Below are positions 11,240 to 22,702 of a stretch of 64,000 nucleotides of DNA, piece after piece; within the stretch, counting starts at the first letter, position 1; each line of letters begins with the position of its first letter. The stretch spans positions 124,001 through 188,000 of the forward strand of contig NHZP01000067.1 in NCBI GenBank assembly GCA_003313425.1, in the 5' to 3' direction. The notes under the pieces are model-generated. The model was not told the origin of the DNA, searched no databases, and saw only the letters and a program-made list of their open reading frames with translations. The translations under genes and the position numbers were made by a program. This stretch comes from Pseudopyrenochaeta lycopersici (Eukaryota; Ascomycota; Dothideomycetes; Pleosporales; Pseudopyrenochaetaceae).

Positions 11240-12165
11240 GTGTAGTGCCTTACTAAGCATGGCCACTATTACAGCTCTGCTAGTACTTATTACTTACAAA
11301 TATAAACGATCTAAAACTCCTCACAATCCTTAAAAGTCGAACTAGAGTACCTCTCTACAGCCCTAGAGATTGCAGTGCTTATATAAAGAGCCGCTAGTTG
11401 TTTAGCTATACGACAGCCGTATTACTAAAACATATGCGCTTACAATAACAGCGTTTTACTAGTAGCGCTCGGTTAAGCACACGTGTTAAAGCGCAAGCTT
11501 CGAATTTCAGGCCCGCCGCGCTCTGTTTTATCCTACGTCCTTCCTATCATATTATATTCCCCCTCTACAAGTTGCGACTAGAGCTCGCTGCGGCTTAGGC
11601 TAGGAATCAGCGCTAGTAGACTTGAGAGGCGTAAGGACGTGGTAGGCTTAATAAGGTCTTTCGTTTAGTTAGCAGAGAGAACAAGAGCCTGCGTTACAAG
11701 GAACCCCAGCCTAGTCTCACCGTTAATAAGATTGTGAAACATAACGGTAAACCTATTAAGATTATTATTTAGGACAAGTGTGAATAGAAGATAGCGGAGA
11801 AGAGTGTTACCTATTACTAAATAGAAGAGAGGGTAGGGTATTACATGTAGAGGGTCTAAGGTGTCTGCCCTTATAACTAGGGGTGGACTAGTCTTGCTAT
11901 TAAAGATTACTTTTATAGCGCTTAAAACGACTGTTACCTAACACTTTATCTCTGCCTTCTAGAATAAGCTAGTTCTGTCTTCCCTATTAAGCTCTAGACC
12001 TCTACAGTAGCAATTTTTATACCTGCCTTTCGTCTTCGCTGCAGTAGACTAGTGCCTATCAGTACTATTCTTATACTTAGATAATTACATGTTTCTATTC
12101 TGTACCCCTGGATTTGACAATATGCTGCCGTTGTATAGGTTGCTGCTCTATCTACTCTATTTAAA
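11240..12165. other. Partly RIP'd intergenic DNA
   Basis: From the pogo TA site to the arginase-like gene. The sequence is moderately mutated, with many TAG/TAA in all frames. A plus-strand stretch at about 11590-11860 may be an old coding remnant, but no domain is recognisable. A GC-richer patch lies at 11500-11570. Confidence 0.4.
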
Positions 12166-12170
12166 GCTTC

Positions 12171-13175
12171 CTAGGTTGCCGCATTATTGGCTAGAATACC
12201 TGCGCTAACAAGAGATCCCACAAGGTTTTTGATGCCTCTAACCGCGATGCCTCCGATATTCTCTGCTCTCTCGCCAGTAGGATCAAAAGACGCCACGGTA
12301 AGTGATACAGGACGCGTTAGTTGCACGATTGCATTGAAGCAGTTGTGGAGATCCTCCTCAAATAAGCCACCAGGAGCAGAAAACTTGTTCGCCTGGCCAA
12401 GCGAGATGTCCAAACTATCGAGATCGAAGTGGACCATTGTCGGGCCCAGATCCTTCTTATCCAGGAAGCCACGTAGACGTCCCGCAAATTCCGTCATGCC
12501 TTGTTCATCTCCCCACACAACGTCGAAACCGGCCTTGAGAACCCTCTGTCGCTCGAGCTCGTTCACATCCCGCATGCCGACATGCACAAGATTCTCTTGC
12601 AGATCCATCGGCTCATGTCCCGGGACCGTCCCTAGTAGCCCCTTCCAGCACTCCCCAGCCAGCATCGCGATGGGCTGCGAGTCGAAGTATCCGCTCATCA
12701 CGGTGTCTGGAGTATTAAAGTCGTCATGCGCGTCAAACCATACGCAACCTAGCTTCCCTCCTGCTTGAAAAGCTCTCGATGACCGGTTATAACCTGCTGC
12801 CACGCCGACAGACGCACTGCAATTCCCAGACAGGACGATTGGAAAGGAATTGCTGTTGTGCGCCTCGGAAACGAGAGTCGAGGTGCGGCGGATGAGTTCA
12901 AAGCTGCGACCGATTTCTCCTTCAAAGTCATCGACCGGCTCAATCTCAACCTCTTTGACAGGCACACCGAGATCCTTCAGAGCTGGTATGAGACCCAGTG
13001 ACCGGATGAAAGCCGGGCCAGCTCCGACGCCGCGGTTGCGGAACCCGACATGGTACGATGAGGAAATGATCGTAATTGACCGAAGCGGGGTTTGTGGCAT
13101 GGTTGCGCGAGAGAGCTTTCCGAGCTGCGTTCGAATAACGTTGGATATTTGGATTGCCTTCGGAACGATGGTCAT
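12171..13175 (-). CDS. Arginase/ureohydrolase-family protein
   Basis: A single-exon minus-strand frame of 334 codons from the ATG at 13175 (a longer reading would start at TTG; a second ATG at 13100 is also possible). Ureohydrolases are binuclear-manganese hydrolases of guanidino compounds such as arginine or agmatine. Visible family motifs are WFDAHDDFNTPDT (Asp148, His150, Asp152), HFDLDSLDIS (Asp251, Asp253) and SFDPTGE near 300. The motif usually written GGDHS is here SGNCSAS (117-122), so the usual His metal ligand is Cys119. Length is near the family norm of about 300-330. The altered motif suggests an arginase-like paralogue with changed metal site or substrate rather than the housekeeping arginase. 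Composition is normal and there are no RIP stops, although transposon remnants flank it on both sides. No operon partner; regulation not visible. Confidence 0.85.
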   Translation of the reverse strand: MTIVPKAIQISNVIRTQLGKLSRATMPQTPLRSITIISSSYHVGFRNRGVGAGPAFIRSLGLIPALKDLGVPVKEVEIEPVDDFEGEIGRSFELIRRTSTLVSEAHNSNSFPIVLSGNCSASVGVAAGYNRSSRAFQAGGKLGCVWFDAHDDFNTPDTVMSGYFDSQPIAMLAGECWKGLLGTVPGHEPMDLQENLVHVGMRDVNELERQRVLKAGFDVVWGDEQGMTEFAGRLRGFLDKKDLGPTMVHFDLDSLDISLGQANKFSAPGGLFEEDLHNCFNAIVQLTRPVSLTVASFDPTGERAENIGGIAVRGIKNLVGSLVSAGILANNAAT

Positions 13176-13549
13176 TGTCTCCAAGCCTTTGAGTCAGCCA
13201 TTGGAATGGTGATGAAAGTCTATTCCGCCTGGCTAAGCCTAGAGAGCACTAGTCTATATTACATAATACACTCCCTTCGGTGTTACTATTGCATCCTGAA
13301 GCCCATATAGAACTGCTTCTTCCAAGGATGTTCCAATTCTAGTAACTGCCTTATTTAACGAAGTCTCGCATTTAGTTAGTAGCAAGTGAGCTTGAAGTTC
13401 ATGCCTCCAAGTGTTCAATGTCCTATCGTCGGCGCTGAAGCGAGTGCTGCTGGGGACAGGAGAGCTGGGGGTTAGCCGGGTTGAGAGAAAGAAATGGGAT
13501 TTACTATTGTGGGGTGTTAGCTGCCTGTCGCTCCATTCTTTTCTTATTA
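13176..13549. other. Upstream region of the arginase-like gene
   Basis: Ordinary-composition non-coding DNA that should hold the promoter on the minus strand. No clear TATA or upstream activator site could be assigned. Confidence 0.4.
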
Positions 13550-14010
13550 GTGCGAGTCTGCTAGAGGTCTAGCATTTGCAGCAAGCAATACACTTGTGAT
13601 AGTCCATTGAACCTCTGTAATCTTGGAGGCAATGACCATTGCAGATTAGATTAAGCTCTTCACAAATTTGCTGCTATGTCATGACTCTAGCTGACTATCC
13701 AAGCCCTTGAATCTGTCTACTTTCTTAAACTCCTTTGGCGAGAGAGCTAGTGGCCTGCCTCTTTTCTCAGGTACAGCAGCATTACTATGATGACGGCGAT
13801 GAAATTCTGGATTATCCTCTCTTAAGATTGCCCATCCTTGGTCTTTGCTGACACCGTAGTACTTGAATAGGTTGGAATGGAAATATGAGAGCCCGTTGTA
13901 GCCTGCCTACTCAGCAGCGCCCTTCAGCCTCGATTTTTTAGAGGTTTTAAAGTCAGGAATACCATTCCTTAACATGCCGAAGAAGATCCGCGCGAATTAG
14001 AGAGTTTGGT
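13550..14010 (-). pseudogene. Tc1/mariner-like transposase, N-terminal remnant
   Basis: The minus strand translates, with occasional stops, to a run resembling the N-terminal DNA-binding part of a fungal mariner-type transposase. A block FKYYGVSKDQGWAILRED (helix-turn-helix-like) is followed by FHRRHHSN and KRGRPLALSPKEF, a GRPxxL hook-like linker. No catalytic DDE part follows and no terminal repeats were found. Assigned from motif resemblance only. Confidence 0.45.
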
Positions 14011-14035
14011 GAGCGGCATCGATTTTGGTGGGTGA

Positions 14036-14053
14036 TTGATTGATTGATTGATT
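14036..14053. repeat. (GATT)n microsatellite
   Basis: Four to five tandem copies of gatt, seen directly. Confidence 0.85.
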
Positions 14054-14054
14054 C

Positions 14055-14755
14055 CTACTCGGTTTCAGCCGCAATTCCCGCAGCTATGCCCGGATGCAGA
14101 GGGTTGGCGGACAGCCGACGCGTTGTTGGATAAACCAGCACCGCCCCACTTCACCATACCTATGGTACGGCCAGCTGTCCCCTTGCCCCTGCGTGGTCTG
14201 GCTTCTATCGAAGCCTTGTGTCTGTAACATTGTCCAAAGGCTCGTAGAGGCGCGTTGCCTCGTGTGTTGCGACCGCAATACCTTCAGTCTCCCCCTAGCG
14301 TTCAGCTTTCGTGTATGCTAGCTTGCCCCCGTGCCCCCAGGACTTAGAATATGTTCCCCGATTTCCGATGTTCTTTAGGTGTTATGATGCCGTCCACTAG
14401 GTTCCTATGTGGCCGTGTTGTATGGTGTGACCTGCCACCAAGCGCAGCGGCAGCGGCATTTCGTCGTGACGCAGCTCCACAAGGGCGATGCTCCACTCGT
14501 GCGGGCCGTTGAGTCTACTGGGCATGAGAGCTCTTGCGCGTATCTCCTCAGACCTTGTCGGGTGTGTCGAGGGGGCACCACTCCTTCGACACGGGGTGGG
14601 GGCGACAGTGGACGAGGCTGTCTGATGATCTGTAAGTATGTTGTGACACCGATGGTAGCATGCCGGGGTGTCTGTGAGGTAATTCGCGCGAGAGGTGATG
14701 CTGTTCAGCCCGAGGGCTCGTCGATGCGGGACGTGAACCAACCTTGCGGTCCTAA
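14055..14755. other. GC-rich non-RIP'd island, no gene recognised
   Basis: GC-rich DNA with ORFs on both strands (14094-14321 and 14409-14783 plus; 14397-14741 minus). None has a domain, a biased composition or a convincing start. It ends abruptly at about 14755 against a truncated pogo transposase, so a rearrangement breakpoint is likely. Confidence 0.4.
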
Positions 14756-15564
14756 GAGATTATCCTTACAGTTAGTCTTTTAAGATCTTCACAGCTTTCT
14801 ACTAGCCTTTAAAGACGCGTACGAACGCGTTTTTACAGAGGCTAACTACAAAGCAGCCTTTAAAGCGTTAGGACTTGTTCCTATAGACCCTAATTGGGTG
14901 ATTGATCGCCTTAATGTACGTATCTGTACCCCGCCTTAAAGCCTACTACTAGAGACGCTGTAGCAATTAAAGACTCTAAGCAATTTGTTCAAATTTAGCT
15001 CTTAATTAAAGCTAGTATTAAGTAAATTTACTTAATTACTTAGTATAGCTTAAGAGACGTATAAGCAGCTTCTTAGAGGTAGTAATAGTCTGTTAGTTTA
15101 GTTTAACTTTTAAGCTTCCCGTATTAAGGAGCTTAAAGAGCAATTAGTAGTGCAAACTATATAGAAATCGCGTAAAAAGAAGTAGATCTAGAAGGGAGGT
15201 ACATTAGAGTATAGGTGTTAAAGATCTAGTCAAGTAGTTACAATATAAAGCAACTAGTGTTAACTAGTTAATATCTTTAGAGTATTCTGTAGATGTGCAG
15301 CGCTAGGTAAATTAAGAGTAGAAGTATTATATAGTAAGATACTTATAGATTGTCTTAAGTTAATTATACTATACTATAGAGCTATATTAGATAAGTCTAT
15401 ATATATAATTATCTTATAGGATTCCTATAAGGCCTCCTCTAGGTTTTCTAGGTTTATCTTTATCCTATAGGATATAGTCTATCTTAGCGTAGGTTTTATA
15501 GGATTACGTAACTCTAGCGTTATTAGTTAGTTTAGAAGCCTAGCTTCCTTATTAGTTATCTATG

Positions 15565-16015
15565 TGTTACGACCCAAGGAATGAGGGGACGCGCAGCTTA
15601 AAAAAGGACTCACTCGTGCTCAGGGCCATAACGCATGCGCTAGCCCATCAGGAACTAGTGTCCCAGAAAGCTTGGCATCGGCCCCTATAGGATTCTCTAG
15701 GACACCGCGTGTATCCTACAGAACCTATGAGATCCTAGGAAAACCTATAGTAGGATCTATAGGATCCTATAGGACTATCTGTATATAGATTACAGTAATA
15801 AACTCTTATAGCTTATTATGTTTAACTTATTATTATACTCTATAGTATAGTAATAGTAATACTAATTATTCTTAACCCTTAGTACTCTTTATAGAAGCAC
15901 TATCTTACTGTCTTAGTATTAAACCCCCTTCTATCTAGTCCCTTACTCTATCCTAGAGAACTAACCTTGCAATCTTATTAGTTATCCTTACTAATAGCTT
16001 TTAAGATTCTTCACA
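15565..16015 (+). repeat. G1 5' LTR
   Basis: 451 bp, TG...CA. The first 180 bp keep many CpA/TpG sites and are less RIP'd than in the 3' copy. Several short palindromes around tcctatagga lie in the presumed U3 region (15690-15775). Confidence 0.95.
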
Positions 16016-16019
16016 CTTT

Positions 16020-19000
16020 AAACACCCTTAAGATAAGTAATACTTATATAGAAAACGCGGCTTACTATACTACTAGGCCAGGCAACGCTGTTGCTAAACC
16101 AGACCTCTTCTATAGAGATTAATTTAAGCTTAAAGACTAGCTACTCTAGTTTAACCTGTTCTTTAAGTTTAATGCGACTACTATAGACGACGACGACTAA
16201 GCAGTACTTATAATAAGCTATATAAGGGGCGAAGCTGCTAAATAGGTGAAGCCTTATTTAGTTAAGTACTTAGCTAAAGGTACTAAACTAAAGGAGCTAA
16301 TTAAAATATTTAAAGACACGGGAGAATTTAAGACACGCATGCGACAAGCGTTTAGGTTACTAAACAAGACCACTATTACAGAACGCAAAATCTAGAACAT
16401 GCGACAAACCTAGTCTGTAGCTAATTACGCTAATAAGTTTTTAGGGTATACTAGACAAACTAACTAGAATAACGATATCCTAAAAACTATATATAAATAA
16501 GGCCTAAAGGCAGACGTCTAAACTAAACTAATACACTCTAGTATAGGCATTAATATACTAGATAACTTAATTAATAAAACTATCTAACTAGATATAGAGC
16601 TCTATAAGCTCCGTGTATAACTTAGAAGATAACTACTAAGACAAACTAAAGAAGATAAGAAACTCTAGAAGGATTATTATAATAAGCTAAATAATAGTTG
16701 CCTATAATACTAGTATTAGCTATAAGAAGTACTTAGATAGTACATATTAGGAGGCCCTAAGGTAATGCATCTAGATAACCTTAATAGAGGAAAGCTAGGT
16801 AAGGGCGGGAAGAAAAAAGAAATAACTTACTTTAACTATAATAAGAAAGGCTATATAGCTAAGGACTGTAGATAAAAGAATAAGGTAACTCTCTAGATTA
16901 ATATGTTAGCTGTAAAAGAAGAAAACAGCGATAATAAGACATAGGAAGTTGTTACTACCTAAGAGGAAAGAGCTTAAGATACAGAGATATCACTACTACC
17001 TTACTAGGAACCTACTAAGAGAAGGATCCTTAGAACCTAGCATAGTAAAAATAAGGAAGAGAGTAATAGCTCCCTATCTCTAGTCTATAAAGATATAGAA
17101 GAAGATCTTAGTAACACTATAGTACTCTTAATAAAGGAATAAAAAAGAAAGAACTTTTAGGACTAATATTAACTAAGAACCTTAAGGCTAACAACGCTTA
17201 CAGAGGCAGAGAAAGATATTACAGAACTTAACTGCTAACTATACGCGCAACACATATATAAAGCATAATATATTAACGCGTTAACCTTAAAAGAATAGGA
17301 AGCAGCTATAGTATAAAGAATAAGTATAATTATCCTAGCTAAATAAGCAATATAAGATATATTACAGGAATACTATTATTACTCTAAACATTACACAAAG
17401 GTAATATAAGAGTAGGTAGAGAAAGCTAAGAAAGTATAGTAACCTATAAGCATTAGGGACGTACTATAAAAACTTTAATAAGCTAGATAAATATAGGTAC
17501 TAGAACCCCTAATAGTTAAGACCCCTAAATATATATTACGACGCTAAATAATGCTACTATTAACATAGGAAGACGCCTTCTATATACTTAACACTTAGGA
17601 CTTAGTATAATAAGGGTACCTTTAAGTTAACTCCTACAGTAAGATTATACTTACAGATAGTAAGAAATAAGATATCTATACTTAGCTTAAATAATAAATA
17701 TATTAGGAGGATAATAAAAAGAATATTAACCCTCTCTAGCATCTTATAGAAGAAGAAGCTGAAAAAATATATAAGCACGCAGAGGTAGCTTAAACCCTAT
17801 ATACTATACGTAAAGGACTATAGAAACTAGTACCTAACTACTTAATAGACCTACGTAATAAGTAATATAGTATTATCTACTAGTCTTTCTGTACTACAGA
17901 CTTATGCGCTATACACTATTTAAGTAAGATAGAATAAGGATACTTCCCTTACTTATTTTATTAATATAAATACTAATAGTATAATTATCCTAAAGTTAAA
18001 TACGATAACTACCTATAGGATAAAAGGACTGTCCTCTATTTCCTAAGGAATAACAACTCTGTAGCTACTATAGTAATATAGCTAGTCTTTAATAGAGAGT
18101 ACAACTAGCAATAGTAGCAAACGTGCCTTAACTCTAACTGCCTTAAGCATAAAGACGTTAAGACACTAAACAGGTATTAAGAGGAGCCTTTTTTAGAGTC
18201 GCGCCTACTAATAGGTAAGAACTGCAAACTCTATGCATAACAGGCATATAAGGACTCCTTAAGCTAAATACTAAGCTTAATAAAAGCTAGATAAAAGTAC
18301 TAGTAGATTCTAAAGCATAATAGAGCTATATTTCTGCGCGAGCGATAGAATAAGCTAGCCTTATCCTATTATTAAAATTAGTACTATATCTATTAATAGT
18401 AGCTAATAGATAACTAATACTATTAGAGTCTATAATTATATATAAAGTATAGAACGTGTAACTTATTATCTAGAACTATAGAGAAACAATTAACCTAGAT
18501 ATCTTTAGACTATTATAACACGATATAATACTAGGACTCCTATAGTTAAGAGAATATAGTCTAGACATAGATTAGAAAAAGAAAAAGTTCCTATTTAAAT
18601 ACTATAGAATAGACGCAACTATAAGTAAGCCTGCGCTGCAGCCAAGTGCCTAGGTAGATAAGAAGATAATAATTAGAATCCTTACTTTAAATAAGGATAA
18701 CCTTAAGACACAAGGGTCTAACTTAGCAGGTACTAATTAGGGTGGCAAATGGGTATAGGTTGGGGTTGGGTTGGGTTTGATTACATAAGACCCGTACCCA
18801 ACCCAGCTCTATACCCAGTCTTTATACGCTAGTGATGGGTATAGGTTGAGGTTACTGTGAATGGGTTGAGGTTAGGGTTAGGGTTATTAGCCTCGGGTAC
18901 GTCTGGGTCTGACTAATCACGTCTTTTTTATATTAGGTCTAATACTAACTAATATGTATCTAAAATAGCTAGTTATGCTACTAATTATAGTAAATTATTA

Positions 19001-22000
19001 TGATTACTAAGCAACCCCAGTGGGTACCCGTAACCAAACCTAAACCCATACGTGCATAACCTTAGCCTTAACCCAACCTAGAGTCCGTGCGACCCAACCC
19101 CAACCTATACCCATGGTCCGTGCGACCCAACCCCAAACCCAACCCACTTATCTATAACCCTATACCCAACCTATACCCATAGCGGGTACTCGTAACCCAT
19201 TTGCCACCCTAGTACTAATAGGAGGCCCTTAGACTAACAAGCTAGAGTTAAGGAGTAAAGCGTAACTCTAGTAATCCCTAACAGGTATAAAGAATATAAG
19301 TTACTCTTTTAAGAAGAGATAACTATAAAAGTATTGCCTAAATACTAATCTTAGGATTACAAGATTATCCTATAGGAAGGAAAGCAACTAACTTTTAGCT
19401 TAATCTACAGTTTATTAGAAAAAGAACTTAAAACTATGCGCGAATATATTAAAACAAACTTAAAAAAGGGATTTATTAGGGAATTATAGTTACTAGCAGG
19501 ATACCCTATACTATTTATACTAAAAAAGAATAGGAAGTTAAGATTATGTATTAACTACTAGAAACTTAATAATATTATAATAAAGAATTAATACCCTCTA
19601 CTAAATATAGCAGAACTACAGGATTAACTAGCCTTTATAAAAGCCTTTATAGTATTAGACTTAAGAAGAGCGTATAACCTTATTTATATAAAGAAAGGTA
19701 AAGAATAGAAGACTATGTTTAGAACACGCTACAGCTACTATAAGTATATAGTAATACCCTTTAGTCTTACTAACGCACTAGCTACATACTAGGCACTTAT
19801 TAATAATATATTAAAAGAATACCTAGATATATTTATTATTATATACCTTAATAATATCTTTATGTACTCTAATAACCTACAAGAACATACTAAGCACGTT
19901 AAAACAGTTCTTACCTATCTAGGAAGATTTAGGTTACTACTTAAACCTAAGAAATACGAGTTCTATAAGAAAGAAGTTAAATTCTTAGGATATATAGTAG
20001 GTGCATATAGAGTAAAGATAAGTAAAGAAAAAATAAGAGTAGTAAAGGAATAGCCTAAACCTAAAATAGTTAAAGATATATAGTTATTTATAGAATTTAT
20101 TAACTTTAACTAATAGTTTATTAAGGACTTCTCTAGGAAATCTATCTTACTTACTAAACTTATAAGGAAAGATATAAAATAAGAATAAGGAAATAAATAA
20201 AGAAAAGTATTCTAGATACTTAAAGAAGCTTATATTATACTACTAGTATTAATTACCTTCTAAATAGGGGAACCCCTATAGTTTAAAACAGATGCCTTAG
20301 ACCTTGCACTAGGTATAATAGTAAAATAGGAATGTAATAGGAAATAGCACCTAATCGCCTACTACTTAAGAAAGTTTACAGACCTTAAGGAACGCTACAA
20401 CGTGCACGACAAGAAGCTTATAGTAGTTATTAACGCCCTTAACTACTAGTAGATCTACGCAAAGAGCTGCTTAGATCTTACGATATTTATAGATTATAAG
20501 AACTTAGTTAATTTTACTACTACTAAGACTTTAAACTAAAGATAGGTTAGATAGGCTAAAATATTAGGATAGTATAAGTTTAAGATCGTGTACACGCTAG
20601 GAAAGGATAACAGTAGAGCTAACGCGCTTAGCCGCAGATTAGATATCGCAGGAATAAAAGTAATAATTAGTAATGCTATCCTTTAAGTAAACTAGGATAG
20701 AAGCTTAGGACCTAATAAGTTATTAAACAACACTATAATAATTACGTCTAAAGTACCTAAAGAATTATAAGAGGTAATTATCTAATAATACTATAATAAC
20801 CTAGTGTATAGTTACCCTAGAATTAAAAGAATAATAGAACTTATACAGCGATACTACAGCTTTAAGAATATAAAGGCTAAGGTTAAGCAGTTTATTAAAA
20901 AATGCGCGGACTGTTATAAGAATAAATATAATACCTACATACTATATAGGGAAATGCAAGCTATAGAGCTACCTAACAAACCTTAGGCAGACATTTCTAT
21001 AGACTTTGTAACAGAGTTACTACTATCTAAAGATCCCGCGACAGGAATTAAGTATAATACTATCTTTAATATAGTCTGCAGATTTACAAAAGCAGTAGAA
21101 ATAATACTATTTAGAAATAACTATAATATAGAACAACTAGCGTTTGTTGTTTTAGACAGACTAATACAATACTATAGTATACCTAAGTCTATTATTAGTA
21201 ATAGAGATAAGCTCTTTATATCTAACTTCTAGTCTATATTAATAGCCGCGATAGGAATAAAAAGAAAATTATTAACAGCCTATTACCTATAAACGGACGG
21301 ACAAATAGAAAGAATAAACAGAATAATAAAAACCTACCTAAAGATTTACAGTAATTAATAATAAAATAATTAGGTTTTACTATTACTAATAGCACAACTA
21401 GCCTATAATAACAAATTGTTAGAATTAACTAGAAAGATACTATTCTTTACTAACTATAAGAGACACCCTAATCTCTTTATAAAGACATATCCTAGCAGAA
21501 AAGCTAAAGCAGCTATAAAGATAGCTAAAGAAATAAAGAAAATACATAAATAACTCTAAGAAAACCTTAAGAAAGTATAACGTAATAGTATTTCTTACTA
21601 AAATAAGAAAAGAAAAATAGCACCTTAGCTAAAGAAGGGGGATAAAGCATACTTACTTATAAAAAACCTACGCAACAGGCAACTAAGTAAGGGACTTAAT
21701 TATGTTAAAGTTAGACTATTTTTAGTTAAAGAATAAAATAGACTTATAAATTATATACTTAAGCTACTACTAGATATAAAGATCTACCTACGCTTCTATA
21801 TCTCTAAGCTAGAGCCTGCAGATCTAGTAATACTACTATAAAAAACCTTTAGGTATAAGACTAAGGAAGAAACAGAGTATAAAGTTAAAAAAATTCTTAG
21901 TAAAGGACGCCCTAAGATTATAAAGGGACAATATAAAGAAAGAGAGTATTTTATAAAATAGAAGGACTACCTAGATTTAGAAAATATATAGGAACCTAAG

Positions 22001-22080
22001 TCTAACCTAAGGAACTGTAAGGAACAAATTAGTAAATACTACCGCGACAAAGAACGAGAAGAGCTTAGATACTAGAATTA
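16020..22080 (+). pseudogene. G1 gag-pol polyprotein, RIP-degraded
   Basis: Domain order is Ty3/Gypsy: gag with a zinc knuckle (about 16830-16872, reading YFNYNKKGYIAKDCR, where Cys and His have become Tyr); aspartic protease (about 18295-18600, active site LVDSKA for DSGA); reverse transcriptase (about 19440-20050, catalytic box YLNNI for YLDDI); RNase H (about 20250-20660); integrase (about 20800-21900) with HHCC-type CADC, a DFV active-site Asp and an ERINR Glu region. Dozens of TAA/TAG at expected Gln/Trp codons make it non-functional. The short open segments at 19862-20053 and 20804-20986 are pieces of reverse transcriptase and integrase. The hAT MITE interrupts the pol region at 18738. 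Confidence 0.9.
18738..19211. mobile_element. hAT-type MITE with telomere-like G-rich arms
   Basis: The terminal inverted repeat TAGGGTGGCAAATGGGTA is complemented by TACCCATTTGCCACCCTA. An 8-bp target duplication, GTACTAAT, lies at 18730-18737 and 19212-19219. An 8-bp duplication with a TAGGG terminus is typical of hAT elements. At 474 bp it has no coding capacity. The arms are built from degenerate tandem gggta/ggtt units and include ggttagggttagggtt at about 18872-18890. The related element G2 has the uninterrupted site (reverse complement around 33735-33760). Little RIP is visible. Confidence 0.93.
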
Positions 22081-22089
22081 CAACTAACC

Positions 22090-22645
22090 TAGGAAGAAGA
22101 GATAGTAGAGCTACTACTACTCCTAAAGCTAGCTACCCTAAGAAAAGGGTTACCCTCTTCTAGCTATATTAGTATAAACACGCTCTAGTCTAGAGCTAGA
22201 GTACTTAGCATAAGACCTTCCTTAAGATTAGTAATCTCCTGCCCTAACGCTTCCGCCGCCTTAAGAGCCTTAATCTCTTCTACGTACTAACCTAAAACGT
22301 CTACTAGACTCTATTCATATTTCTAGAGAAACTCCTTTTATTTACGTAAATAACTGCGTTTAGAATGAGTAGCTAGCAACGCGCTTAGCGCCTTCTCCTC
22401 TGCTGCTTTAGCCTCCGCCTCCTAAGCTTCTAAATAATATATCTCCCTATCTAGCTTAGAATAGTTTAGTAATAGAATATTAACTAGTTTATAAAGCTTA
22501 TTACTACTATAATAGTAATTCCTACACTCTTTCTTTAATAATAATATCTAGCACTCCTAACCCTGCTTTGCGCAATAACCGCAGGCAACTATAGCTAACT
22601 AGCTAATATAATTTAATTAATCTCTAAGGTTATAATATTATAAAG
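22090..22645 (-). pseudogene. Antisense accessory ORF of G1 (Cys-rich plus coiled coil)
   Basis: The minus strand, opposite to gag-pol and just before the 3' LTR, reads as a small protein. A C-x2-C-x6-C start (CGYCAKQGxEC, 22562-22583) is followed at C-x8 by another Cys. Later come Glu/Ala/Lys-rich heptads (EAEAKAAEEKALSALLATHS), then a second helical segment ending near 22110. Two Tyr codons (tac, tat) sit where Cys could complete a Zn2Cys6-like pattern. Several TAG/TAA stops. G2 and G3 have counterparts at the same place. Function unknown; a zinc-binding nucleic-acid-binding or regulatory protein is a guess. Confidence 0.55.
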
Positions 22646-22702
22646 TACTCTTAGAACTTATTAGTTAGTTTATAGGGATATAAACAGTAAGAAGGGAGAT
22701 AG

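Noticed and set aside
12187..12768. Plus-strand ORF of 193 codons
   Set aside because: Antisense shadow of the arginase-like gene; no domain.
14397..14783. Overlapping ORFs on both strands in the GC-rich island
   Set aside because: No domain, no homologous feel and both strands equally open, as expected by chance in GC-rich DNA.
18860..18900. Internal telomere or chromosome-fusion site
   Set aside because: The ttaggg units are few and lie inside a MITE with exact TIRs and an 8-bp duplication.
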